Part shown: piece after piece, positions 1-10,180 of the stretch | Numbering within the stretch: the first letter of the stretch is position 1 | How the letters are laid out: every line of letters begins with the position of its first letter | Source of the DNA: Clitoria ternatea | Taxonomy: Eukaryota > Streptophyta > Magnoliopsida > Fabales > Fabaceae | DNA: 64,000 bases | Assembly: GCA_037962975.1 (NCBI GenBank) | Contig: CM075669.1 | Span: 120,110,501-120,174,500, forward strand | Direction of reading: 5' to 3' | Translations under genes and position numbers: made by a program | The notes under the pieces: model-generated | Database searches by the model: none | The model's input: only the letters and a program-made list of their open reading frames with translations | What the model was told of the DNA's origin: nothing

Positions 1-1
1 G

Positions 2-460
2 GCTAATAGGTCTATCAAATATCCTCATGGGATGCTAGAAGATCTGTTAGTTAAGGTAGATAAGTTCATCTTTCCACCAGATTTTATAGTTTTGGATATG
101 GAAGCTGATAGAGAGATTCCTTTAATCTTAAGGAGACCCTTCTTAGCTACTGGAAGAGATTTAATTGATGTAGAGAAGGGAAAACTCATGCTGAGAGTTC
201 AGGAGGAGCAAGTAACTTTTAATATCTTCAATGCTATGAAACATCCAGTTGAGAAGATGAATTATTTTATGCTTGAAGAAATTAAAAGTTATAAGACTCC
301 TGTGCTATTAAGAACTGAAGAAGAGGCTTTACAAGCCTTTCTTGAGGATGATTTTGACTCCGAGACTGAGGAGTTAGATGACTCACATAATGAGTTACTG
401 AACCTACTAGAAGCATGTGAAGTAGGGGAAGTAAAAGATGAAAAAAGAAAAATTAAATAA
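2..460 (+). pseudogene. Athila aspartic protease, C-terminal part, with acidic linker
   Basis: The frame is open from base 2, so the protein continues from outside the window. It contains the block typical of Athila proteases (KVDKFIFPPDFIVLDMEADR, then IPLILRRPFLATGR). The catalytic DLGA/DSGA motif would lie upstream and is not visible. The glycine usual in the ILGRPF flap-like segment is arginine here. After about residue 85 the sequence becomes an acidic, low-complexity linker leading towards reverse transcriptase. The frame ends at a TAA in an A-rich stretch, and coding similarity resumes in another frame from 438. An indel in the A-rich stretch is the likely cause. The family is clear; the protein is not functional. 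Confidence 0.85.
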
Positions 461-2035
461 TACTGCAACTGAGAAGGGTAAAGAGGTGTTTGAAGAAAAA
501 CTTGATTTGAAACCCTTGCCTTCTTATTTGAAATATGTTTTCTTGGGAAATGATGAGTCACATCCGGTAATCATTAATGCTGAACTAAATGATGAGGATG
601 TAGAAAAACTGATAGAGGTTTTAAGAAAATATAAATCTACAATTAGTTGGAACATTTTGATTTAAAGGGGATTAGTCCATCATTTTGTATGCATAAAATT
701 CTAATAGAGGATGACTATTCCCCAGTTGTTCATCCATAAAGAAGGTTAAGCCCTATAATAAAAGAAGCTGTAAGGAAAGAAGTGGTTAAGCTCCTTGATG
801 CAGGGATTATCTATCCTATCTCAGACAGCGCTTGGATCAGTCCGGTCTAAGTGGTGCCTAAGAAAGGAGGGATGACCACTGTTAAAAATGAAGAAGGAGA
901 AGTCATTGCCACTAGACCAACTACAGGTTGGAGGATGTGCATAGACTATAGAAGGTTAAATGACTTCACTAGAAAAGACCATTTTCCTTTACCATTTGTA
1001 GACCAAATGCTTGAGAGGCTATCAGGTCATGAGTACTATTGCTTTCTTGATGGATATTCTGGATACAACCAAATTATGGTTGATCCAAAAGACCAAGAGA
1101 AGACAGCCTTTACCTGTCCATATGGAATCTTTGTATATAGGCGCATGCCATTTAGTTTGTGCAATGCACCAGCAACCTTTCAAAGGTGTATGTTGGCAAT
1201 TTTTGGGGACATGATAGAGAAGTTCATTGAGGTGTTCATGGATGACTTCTCTGTGTTTGGAGACAGCTTTGATATATGCCTTAGCAACCTATCTAAGGTG
1301 CCGGTGAGATGTCAAGAGACTAATCTGGTCCTCAACTGGGAAAAATGTCACTTTATGGTTAGAGGAGGGATAGTCCTTGGCCATAAAATCTCTCCTGAGG
1401 GCATTCAAGTAGATAGAGCCAAGATTGACATCATTGAAAAGCTTCCTCCTCTAATCAATATGAAAGGAGTGAGGAGTTTCTTAGGATGTGCTGGCTTCTA
1501 TAGGAGATTTATAAAAGATTTTTCAAAAATAGCAAAGCCTTTGACTGATTTGCTTGTGAAAGATCATGCTTTTGTTTTTGATGAAAAGTGTGTCAAGGCT
1601 TTTGAAAATCTGAAACAAAGATTAATTACAGCTCCAATCCTTGCAGCACCTGATTGGTCTTTACCATTTGAACTCATGTGTGATGCAAGTGATTTTGCTA
1701 TAGGAGCTGTACTGGGGTAGAAAAAAGAAAAATTAACACATGTCATTTATTATGCTAGTAATGTGTTGAACGAGAATCAAATAAACTACACCACTACTCA
1801 AAAAGAGATGCTTGCTATGGTGTATGCATTTGATAAATTCAGAGCTTACTTGATTGGTGCTAAGGTCATTGTTTATACAGATCATTCAGCAATCAAGTAC
1901 TTGCTAGCTAAAAAAGAATCAAAGCCAAGATTGATCAGATGGGTTCTATTACTCCAAGAGTTTGATTTGGAAATAAGAGATAAAAAGGGAGTAGAGAACT
2001 CAGTTCTAACATCTCATTTTCAACACAAATAGAAA
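438..2035 (+). pseudogene. Athila reverse transcriptase and RNase H, broken
   Basis: The pre-RT region (LPSYLKYVFLG, SHPVIINAEL) lies at 438-658. It is in a different frame from the RT core, which reads from about 659, so there is a frameshift near 651-659. RT shows PKKGGMT, RMCIDYRRLN, the FLDGYSGYNQI block and the catalytic FMDDFSVFG. RNase H shows LMCDASDFAIGAVLG and YTDHSAIKYLL. In-frame stops lie near 749, at 848-850 and at 1718-1720. Each falls where Athila relatives usually have glutamine, which fits CAA/CAG-to-TAA/TAG change. The end of RNase H fades at about 2008-2035, where the large insertion begins. Assignment to Athila is firm; nothing suggests activity. Confidence 0.9.
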
Positions 2036-2784
2036 ATAGATATTAATATATCTTTCTTGAAAAATACTTACTATAAGTTAGTTTATTATTATCATTTTTT
2101 TTTGAAATTTTGGTATTTATATTTAATTATTTATTTTTATTAAAATAATAATAAAAAATGAAAATATTTCTGAATAAGAATTTTAAAATGACTTAATTAG
2201 TATTCACTAATTAAGAAAATTATATTAAGAATTTTTAATATCTATTATTCACCATCTTTATTTTATGTTCTTATATTTATATTTTTACATATTTAAGATT
2301 TAACTCTTATTAGAATTTTAAAATAACATTTTGAAGGAATTAGACTATGGTTCTTTAGAACTTTTTGATCTACATAATATTTATGATTTTCTGGAATTTT
2401 TTGAAAATTTTGAAATATTTTAATAAAATAATATATTTTAACTAATTTAAATTCATATAAAGTTACTTAAAATTAAAAATATTTACAAGAATGCAAAGTT
2501 AAATTATAAGAAAATTTTTAAAATCCATTTCAAGTAGACTTATCTAAAAATTATCGGTTTGAGTAAAATCTTGATTTTTACCAATCGTAAAAAAATTGAA
2601 AATGTACTAATAAATTTTTATTAACAGAAAATTTTAGATTTTTAAAATTTAAACTTTATATTACTTATCATAAAATTAGTACGAACTGATATAATATCGC
2701 TAAATTTCAATAAGGATTAATTTTGAATATTTAAAATATACCGAGTGAAAGATTACTATTTGGCTTAATAATTCTGTCGACATT
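2036..2784. other. Backbone of inserted element F, left part (AT-rich, no gene)
   Basis: This is very AT-rich sequence with no coding signal. It lies between the break in Athila A and the left end of the CACTA element. The CACTA target duplication (ATT at 2782-2784) joins it to sequence at 7885. It is therefore contiguous in origin with 7888-8566 and 14363-16577. Together these make a backbone of about 3.6 kb inserted into Athila A. A solo LTR is the best guess, but no TG/CA ends or target duplication were found. Confidence 0.5.
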
Positions 2785-2797
2785 CACTACAACAAAA
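2785..2797 (+). repeat. CACTA left terminal inverted repeat
   Basis: The 13-mer CACTACAACAAAA is preceded by the target duplication ATT at 2782-2784. It pairs with the right terminal repeat with one mismatch at position 9. Confidence 0.93.
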
Positions 2798-2806
2798 CTG
2801 GTTTTT

Positions 2807-3040
2807 AGCGGCGGTTATTATGGCATTTGACGGGGGTTAAAACCGCCCCTAAATGACATTGCGGCGGTTTCTAAACCGCCGCTAAATGCTCCGCCGCTAG
2901 GCATTCAACGGCGGTTTTCTAAAAGCGCTGGAGTAACCGCCGTTATATGGTAAACCGCAGGGAAAACCGACATTACCTTCAGTTACAACCGCCACAAAAA
3001 ACGAAAACGAATTAAACCCCACCAGAACCGCCGCTAAAAG
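2807..3040. repeat. CACTA left subterminal repeats (GCGGCGGTT / AACCGCCGC)
   Basis: GCGGCGGTT-type units occur in both orientations, for example near 2807, 2861, 2873 and 2908, often as short palindromes around TAAA. Degenerate copies continue to about 3035. In CACTA elements, subterminal repeats of this kind are the transposase binding sites. Confidence 0.85.
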
Positions 3041-6000
3041 TTTGAGCTTGTTTTAAAAAAAAACTAGACTTTCCTTAACTACAACAAATTATTGTTTATA
3101 TCCATTAATTTTTTCAACACAACCATGACATATTAAAATTTCATATATTAATGTATGAGATATTTATCTATATAAAAGTAAATCTTAATAAACAAATTAA
3201 TTTAATTATCAAATATATAAATAGGATAAACTCACATTTAATTTTACACTGAGATGTACATGTAAATTACCTTTCTTTATTTGAGGGAAAAATTTAAACC
3301 CAAAATAAGCAAAACTCCCTAATCATATTTCTACAACATTTCACGTGCCATTTGTGTGTAATCCATTTCCTCTTATGCCTTTCTTTGATTTGTTCGGCAC
3401 ACCTTAGGGTCCTCTAAATGTGATACCCTCCTCCAATGCTCACTTCCCTCTCCAAATGGCAGCAATAGTAGTTTTCAAACACACTCATATTCACATGCAA
3501 ATTTGAAACCCATCAAGAAAAGAAATTCAATCGTCAACTCATTCAATTCATTTCTTATTAACCCACCAACTCTTGCAAAGTATGAAGTCCTGTCAAATTA
3601 CAAAAAGTCATTTTGGTATCAAATGATTAAAGCAATATAAAACAATGATGCAAAAATAAAGTTATTAGGGATTTAGCAGATTAAATATTAAAAAAATTGT
3701 AAGGAAATATTGGATATGATAAGAATTAAAAAAATCAATTTTTTTGTTATTGGGATTTCTAGGGGCAATACTTAAAAATTAGGGTGGTAATCAAGATGAA
3801 TAGAAATTAATGATATTTTAAAATCAAGATTAGTAAATACTAATGATATTTTAAAATGTAAACTCTCTATTTTTTTATTTTTATCATGTGAAAATATTAC
3901 ATGTTAGATTAAGTCATGCTAATGTCTTAATCAAATGAAATTTGACAGATAAATAAGTAAAAGAACTAGTATCAATAAAATTTCTAAAAATATTAGTCAA
4001 CAATAGGAATTAGATAATTCTTGATTCGGAATTCATATGGAAATATTAAAATCAAGTGAATTCATTTAAAAAACAATAAACTATTTCAATGTGAAGTGAT
4101 AATTGGTAAAATCTCTAGGTAATGATATTGTAGTAAAACAAATTTTGCAAAAGACTATATTTCTAAAGGCTAATTAAAGACACTGAAAAGTAATCCTTAA
4201 TTTTTCTTAATAAAGTATTGTGAAATTTGTTATTTTAATTTCTCTCTTAATAAGAAAAACTAATTTAACCTTAAAATTATAAAGTAATTAGAAAAAACAA
4301 TTAATCAAAAAAAGAGACTACTTTTCAAAGAATCTGATTTACTATTTGTCTAACTATTTAAGTTTTTAGTATCAATTTAGTAGATTTATGTGCTAACTCA
4401 CTAACTCACTATTTCAATTGATTTCAAACTTACTAACTCACTTCTTGACTCTAGATTTATGTGGGTTAGGAACACAAAATGAATTCTCTAAAGGTAACAC
4501 ATCAATTTAGCAGATTCAAAACTGTTGAAATCAAGTTAAACCAAATACCTCATATACACGTACTTGTAGAAGCCAAGACTTGTTTGCTTTCCACTCTTGT
4601 ATAATCTGTAGAGTCATACATGTTATAATTACAAAATAGCAGGCTGACCTTCTTTGTTAATTATTAATAAAAAAATAGAAGAAGTTTTCTCCAAGTGCCA
4701 AACTTCCCAGATAGATTTATCTAATAATTTCAACATCCTGCAACTTATCCAACACTATAGCCATTAAACTCTCTGCAAAGCAAACCAATTAACCTTTAGA
4801 TTACTTCTTTGCCTATATATATCAGTGAGATATTCAACCACTTTCAATTTCTGCTTTGCCTCCAATCAGATTTATTAACCAAAATTAATTGGAATCTCTA
4901 AACCTTTTAATTGAAAATTTATTCCAAATGCATATATTTTATATGATCCGCTATCATCATAACATAAAACATTTTATATAATCTTCAGTAAAGAAAGTGA
5001 CAAATCATCACAGTAAGAATTAACAGGTTTTTACATGCAAATATCAAAACTTGAAATATTCAAGATTTCAAATGCCCTTTAAAATTACGTTTGTTAGCCT
5101 AATAGAATACCAGCATGTCAAACTGCGGAGAATTTCTTTACTCACATGAAGTTAATATTTCATTATATCACTTCAACATAAACTAGAAAGTATGAAAGAC
5201 AATTATCAGACAATTATATAATATAACTGACAGGTAAAAGAAAGGAAAATAAAATTTTGGGGGTAATCATCTATTTGTTTTACAAGAATAGCAAAAATAT
5301 ATTTAAACCATAAATAATAAAAGAGGGATAAAAAGTGCACCGTAATTGTAATAGTCCTTGGAACTGGCGACTAGAACAACCCACCTTGTCCCCTTAACGG
5401 TTTCTATCAGGTATTGAGACATTCTTGAGCTTATGGTTTTCTTTTACTGTTGATGTTCTCTACTCTGGAAATATTGGAAATATAGTAATTAAATATATTG
5501 CAACTAGTATTGATCAAGAATGATTATGTAACTATGTAATAGGGTAAATGTATATCTTGTATCAATTACTCTTTTATTATAAATATTAGCTCTGGTATCA
5601 TGTATTAAGAAACAGTTTCACCACATGTCTCTTGGTTCATTATCTTTAAATATATTCCTTTTACTGGTTTTCCCTGTTTTAAAAGGATCCTGGAAATCCT
5701 ACTTTGTATTTGCTTTCCCAGGATAAATTATTATTCATCCCAAAGAGATATAAAAATGTGGAAGAAAAAATAGACAAAAACAACAAACCTCAATGCCCAG
5801 GGACCAACTATATCAGCTTTGGCTTCTTCTAAAGCTGAGAAAAAATTCTTGTAGGGTAAGATAATCTAAATAATATTATATACAAATAGAAGAAGGAAAT
5901 AAATCAATGACAAATAAATACACTTGGTAAACAATGTGTATGTATATATATTTTCATAATAACTTCAGCAAACAATGTGCAGAGCATATGCAATACATTA

Positions 6001-6149
6001 CATTTACACATGCTCTTTCAATGACTGACTTTAACATCCAAAAATCTAAAGAGTTAACTTTATATTTGTTTCTATAATTTAACAATAAAACATGAAATCA
6101 TAGGCCCATATAAGACATGAGAAAGAACACAATATTTGGTATAACTTAC

Positions 6150-6461
6150 CTTTAAAATTTTGAGCACCAGCACCAATAAATTGCATAGCTTGAGAATTCA
6201 TGGTGCCAAACTTTACATCATTGCAGGACTCATATAACCCTTCACCAAAAGCATCAGTAACAAAGTTCATCAACATATATTATGTCATAGAATAGAAAAT
6301 CTGAATGCAAAAATAGAAAGAAAGAGAATCTTTTTATAAAGGAGAAGAAAAGGCTTGGATACCTTCATACCAGGGGTACCAAATGGATAATTCACCACTT
6401 TACCATCATTGCACTTTCCACAAATATCATACATTGCACAATATTCCTTGGAGTGTTTTTC
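6150..6461 (-). pseudogene. Captured NPC1-like sterol transporter fragment (two exons)
   Basis: Two exon-like pieces lie on the minus strand inside the CACTA element. The first (6461 to 6363) contains HSKEYCAMYDICG, then a DGKV..YPFG stretch. An acceptor-like ATACAAG precedes it and a donor AAG|GTATCC follows. The second (about 6270 to 6150) contains GEGLYESCNDVKFGTMNS and FIGAGAQNFK, ending at donor AAAG|GTAAGT. Both match my recollection of the cysteine-rich N-terminal sterol-binding domain of plant NPC1 proteins. They are in the right order, but about 100 residues normally between them are missing. NPC1 is a large endosomal/vacuolar membrane protein, and no other part of it was recognised here. 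This looks like transduplication of a host gene fragment. The start of the second piece is uncertain. Confidence 0.78.
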
Positions 6462-7103
6462 CTTGTATAAAAGAAAAGGGAACAGAAAACGTCACTGCTT
6501 TCAGATCACAACATGTGGACATTCAACTAATGCAGGAAGGAAAATTTCAAAGGTGTTCTTGAATCAAATGACTTTGGGGATGAAACTTTACTCACACACT
6601 TGTAGTAGTTATGACATCAAACACTATAAAGAAATTACCCCATTATTATGCCATTTGATGTCAAAAGAAGCCTTGTATCTGCTTCTACTAAAGATAAAAT
6701 TAGCCAAACCTGTATAACAAGAATCACATAAGTTAGTAATTGAACCAAACAAAGTAATTGTTGTAACAAAGATACCTTCAATGGAGCCACACGAAACAGA
6801 ACATGTCATACTCCACCGCAAATCTTTGTTTCCCTTGGCAATCGCAGGTAAAAGATTAAAGCATCATCACTCATTCACCAAAATCCTCAAGCATTTTTTC
6901 AGAAATCAATCTATTTCTCAATAACCAAACACAAGTACAAAAAAGCTTAAGAAAAAAACACAAGATGAAATTGCATCCTTTGAATCTAACAAGTGGTGTT
7001 GACCAAAAGTAGAATTGGAATTGAAGAAAGTCTACGAAGAATTAAAATTAGAGAGGGGGAGATAAAGGAATTGCCCGTAACAAAGACAGGGAAGTGAAAA
7101 CCC

Positions 7104-7340
7104 CTAGGCGTAGGTGAACGTCCATAGCGCAACGGGGAGTGTTTTGGTTGGGTTGGGTGGAAATGAAAGGGTTGCTGTGATGACTGAAAGTGTGAGCGCA
7201 ACAAAGATGAAATCGTTTACGGTTGTGGGACGCTGAGAGTCAAAAACAACACATTTATATTGTTGTGCCAACTCATCTAAGCCCTTATTATCGTGACGCC
7301 AGCCTAGTACAAACGATGATGACGAAGGCTCTTGAAACAA
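7104..7340 (-). other. Unrecognised 78-codon reading frame inside the CACTA element
   Basis: The minus-strand frame includes the stretch LDELAQQYKCVVFDSQRPTT, which looks protein-like rather than random. It lies upstream, on the same strand, of the NPC1-like exons. I do not recognise the family. It may be another captured exon, the first exon of a chimeric transcript, or chance. Confidence 0.25.
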
Positions 7341-7759
7341 TAAGGATGAATTTCAAAACAGAAAGCGAAAAAGGAAAAAAGGAACGGACTTGGTTCTTTG
7401 AGATACGAAACGTTTTTGCCTCAGCTTGTTCTACCGCTCCACGTTAAGCTCAACAATTTCCCAGTCGTCCTTGGCATGCGAAACTGAGATATTATTCGAG
7501 ATTAGGGCTACGAGAAAAAAATGCTTTTTAATTATGGATTTAGCAGATTAGGTTAGGGTTCAAATGCTGAACTGAGAGGGATCTTTGTGGGAGTGCCAAA
7601 CAGAGATTGAGTGGGTTAAAGAGATGAATGGTTATTGAGAGGGAAATGGATAGGGGTGAGAGGGAAATGGATGAGAGGGAAACTGAGAGTGTGAAAGCTT
7701 TGCACTTTTGGGTTTTTTTAAAATTGTTTACATTTAAATTTTTGTTTTTTCTAAATAAA

Positions 7760-7853
7760 TGAAAAACCGCCTTTAAAGGTATTAAATCGCCGCCAATAAA
7801 ACCGCAGGCACTTTGTAACCGGTGGCGGTTTGCTGTATAACCGCCGCTAAGTT
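7760..7853. repeat. CACTA right subterminal repeats
   Basis: Units AACCGCC, ATCGCCGCC, GGTGGCGGTTT and AACCGCCGCTAAG lie within 125 bp of the right end. They match the left subterminal motif. Confidence 0.82.
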
Positions 7854-7871
7854 CCTGCAGGTAAATGCCTA

Positions 7872-7884
7872 TTTTCTTGTAGTG
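7872..7884 (-). repeat. CACTA right terminal inverted repeat
   Basis: TTTTCTTGTAGTG reads inward as CACTACAAGAAAA. It is followed by ATT at 7885-7887, matching the left flank. Confidence 0.93.
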
Positions 7885-8010
7885 ATTTACTATGCAAAAT
7901 ACTGTGCATATACAAAATTTTCCAAAGGTGTATAGTAACCAGGTTTTAAATTTCAAAAAATGCACAGTACTTTTATATTAAAATAATAAAATGCATAGTA
8001 ATTTTTTTCC

Positions 8011-8018
8011 TATAAATA
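8011..8018 (+). promoter_or_regulatory. Possible TATA box of backbone F
   Basis: TATAAATA follows a T-run and precedes a purine-rich leader. It is a perfect TATA match in a sequence suspected to be an LTR. Such strings also occur by chance in AT-rich DNA. Confidence 0.35.
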
Positions 8019-8257
8019 CCGAAAGAATTCTTCTTTAGAATTCACAATTTCAGATTAAGTTTTCTTAATATAGTAGTGCTAGTGAGATAGTGGTTGAGGT
8101 AAGAGAGAGAAATAATTTTTTTTGGAAGGAGGTTCTGCTAAAATTCTAAGGTACGAATACATCTCTTTTATATTTTTTTAGGGTTATTTTTATATCGTTT
8201 TTAGAAATCTATTATTATATTGGAAATAATATTATTTTAAGTTACTATTCTGCATAG

Positions 8258-8409
8258 TAAAACACTATTTCAATAGTAAATTACTATTCAAATAGTAAAT
8301 TACTATTTACTGTTACTATTTACCTTTACTATTCACGTTTTACTATTTACTGTTACTATTCATGATTTACTATTTACCGTTACTATTCACGTTTTACTAT
8401 TTACTGTTG

Positions 8410-8444
<35 letters not shown>

Positions 8445-8456
8445 TTATTTACTATT
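8258..8456 (+). repeat. Degenerate TTACTATT(C/T)A(C/T) tandem repeats
   Basis: The words TTACTATT, ACTATTCAC and TTTACTGTTACTATTCA recur about 20 times in 200 bp. It starts as longer units and ends in a short-period CACTATT run near 8410-8445. It lies inside backbone F, just downstream of its TATA-like box. Confidence 0.75.
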
Positions 8457-8574
8457 CAAAATTTACCATTTCTGCTTTAAGTAGTGATCTTAATTTTCAT
8501 CTTGTAACTATATTAAAATGAAATTGGTATGTTTTAGAACTCGGAGACGAGGCATGCACGGATTTATAATAACT

Positions 8575-8586
8575 AGGGGTGTGCAT
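8575..8586 (+). repeat. hAT left terminal inverted repeat
   Basis: TAGGGGTGTGCA is preceded by the target duplication ATAATAAC (8567-8574). Confidence 0.95.
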
Positions 8587-8594
8587 GGATTGGA

Positions 8595-8875
8595 TAAGTA
8601 TAAATCCAATCCAAATCCAATTTAAAACCATTTATTAAGATTGGATTTTAAAATGGATTTACTTTTTTATGTTAAACTGGATTTGATCTAAATCCAATTT
8701 TTTAAAAAATGGATTTATCCAAATCCAATTTTTAAAATCTGGATTTAGTCAAATCTGGTTTTTTAAATCTAGATTTTATCTAAATCTGGATTTTATCTAA
8801 ATTTAAATCTAAATCTGGTTTTTGTTGAATCTGATTTTAAAAACCAAATTTTTTAATTATATTTCAATTTTAAAA
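8595..8875. repeat. hAT left subterminal repeats
   Basis: Many variants of AAATCCAATTT, AATCTGGATTT and GGATTTTATCTAAAT fill this stretch. Similar words recur near the other end, as expected for transposase-binding subterminal repeats. Confidence 0.8.
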
Positions 8876-9274
8876 TCTGAAAATTTTAACTAAATTAACC
8901 ATTTTTTAATACTACCTATGAATTGGGGAAAATTTTTAAATATATTCCAGTTTTTGTTTGTTAACTTAAAATTAAAAATTTTTATACTAAAAATTGAACT
9001 GCATAAACTTGGACACTGTTGGAGAGTCACAGGCTGCAATATTTTAATTCTTTTTTTCAGTTGAATTTCCTCTAACATTAAATTCTTTTTGTTGAATCTA
9101 AATTTAAATCTAAACCTGTAACAGAAGTTCATTAACATATAAGCCCAGGTTCAATAAAAAGAACAATGAAATGAAAACATCAATATCATGTACTTAGGTA
9201 GAATATTGACTGTCAAAGCAAATACACAGTAAGATGACAAAATTATAAAAATTACATCATTTTCTAAAACGTAC

Positions 9275-9533
9275 AATCACAAGGCCTAAAGGGACTAATT
9301 CTGTCAATGCTGAGAAACTTTTTGTTCTCTGGTCTATCTCCATGTCCAAGTTTGAGAGGATAGCAACCAATGAGAGTACTGCAAGGCCAGAGCTAAGAAG
9401 AAAGACCTCTCTGTATCCTAACTCTGTTCCTTCCTTGAAGCCAAATATAAAGGAGCAGTTTATTTTATAACGCCTCCAGAGGTATACATTCGTAGAATAC
9501 ATGATCCTATGCAAGACAATGTATCCAAAAAGA
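9275..9533 (-). pseudogene. Captured PHO1-like phosphate exporter exon
   Basis: A minus-strand stretch of 259 bp is bordered by a good acceptor (TTTTTTGCAG|TC) and a donor-like GTACGT, and is open throughout. It encodes a membrane-protein segment with MYSTNVYLWRRYKIN, FIFGFKEGTELGYREVFLLS, SNLDMEIDQRTKSF and TELVPLGLVI. This matches my recollection of the plant PHO1/XPR1 family around the EXS domain, especially the PHO1;H1-like branch. The family moves phosphate across Golgi or plasma membrane. Only this one exon was recognised, and the SPX domain and the rest are missing. It lies downstream of the transposase on the same strand, so read-through transcripts could include it. Capture by the hAT element is inferred. 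Confidence 0.75.
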
Positions 9534-10180
9534 CTGCAAAAAATTGAAGTTCATTAATCATATATATTGACATCAGTGTGCCAAAAGGGGTATACAAAGT
9601 AGTGGAATACCATCTTATGATTCTTATCACTTCAAATTAATTAGGAAAATCAAAATTTGAGGTTGCTTAACTAGACATACACACAGGTATACAAGCACAG
9701 GATTATGTAATTGCATCATAAAAACTCAAAATACATCAACAAAGCTGCCTATAAAGAAATAAACTCAAAATTAAACTGAAAATGGTTTGTATTTTCTAAT
9801 AAATATTACTACATATCCATTTTACTGTGCTGTTCAGTATAACAACAATGTACTCAATTGAGTCAGTTTGCTCATGCAGTCCAAATCATACAAATCACGA
9901 AATAGTCATATTACCAAATGAAGCATAAAACATATCAACGTAAAACTACCTACACACCCTACAACAAAGATACGTTTTTCCTATTTAAGATTAAGATCAG
10001 CCTAAAAAAACAAAAAGGAGTAAACCATCAACTAACTTCAGCAAAGTTAAGACTAATTTAAGATTTTTATAATCCCAGGACTAAAATGCACATCCTATAT
10101 TGAGGACGAACATGAAAGTTAACTCAAATGGAAGTTAATGGAAAGCCAATAAGGATGGATTACCACTAAAGATATAGTCT

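Larger units (their letters stand above)
1..2035 (+). mobile_element. Athila-like Ty3/gypsy element A, segment 1 (protease to RNase H)
   Basis: This is the first of four pieces of one degenerate Athila-type retrotransposon. The protein order visible here is the end of the aspartic protease, then reverse transcriptase, then RNase H, as expected for gypsy pol. Homology breaks off inside the end of RNase H, near the usual ADHLSR motif. That motif reappears in recognisable form at about 16578, followed directly by integrase. A 14.5 kb block has therefore been inserted between the two halves. The exact left breakpoint lies between about 2008 and 2035 and could not be fixed. The 5' LTR and gag lie outside the window. 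Confidence 0.9.
2785..7884. mobile_element. CACTA (En/Spm-type) DNA transposon, non-autonomous
   Basis: The left end is CACTACAACAAAA and the right end, read inward, is CACTACAAGAAAA, with one mismatch in 13. Directly outside lie ATT (2782-2784) and ATT (7885-7887), the 3-bp target duplication expected of this superfamily. Subterminal repeats built on GCGGCGGTT / AACCGCCGC fill the first ~250 bp and the last ~125 bp. No TNP2-type transposase was recognised in the 5.1 kb, so the element probably relied on a partner. The interior at 3040-6149 is AT-rich with no convincing frame. Minus-strand exon-like pieces of NPC1 type lie at 6150-6461. A weaker exon-like stretch on the minus strand near 5795-5850 was not identified. 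Confidence 0.92.
7885..8574. other. Backbone of inserted element F, middle part
   Basis: This stretch lies between the CACTA and hAT elements and has no coding frame. It holds a TATAAATA box, a pentamer-based repeat tract at 8258-8456 and otherwise AT-rich sequence. The promoter-like box followed by a leader-like region supports reading backbone F as an LTR, but does not prove it. Confidence 0.45.

Noticed and set aside
7540..7965. A 141-codon minus-strand frame
   Set aside because: It runs across the right end of the CACTA element and its subterminal repeats, so it cannot be an ancestral gene.
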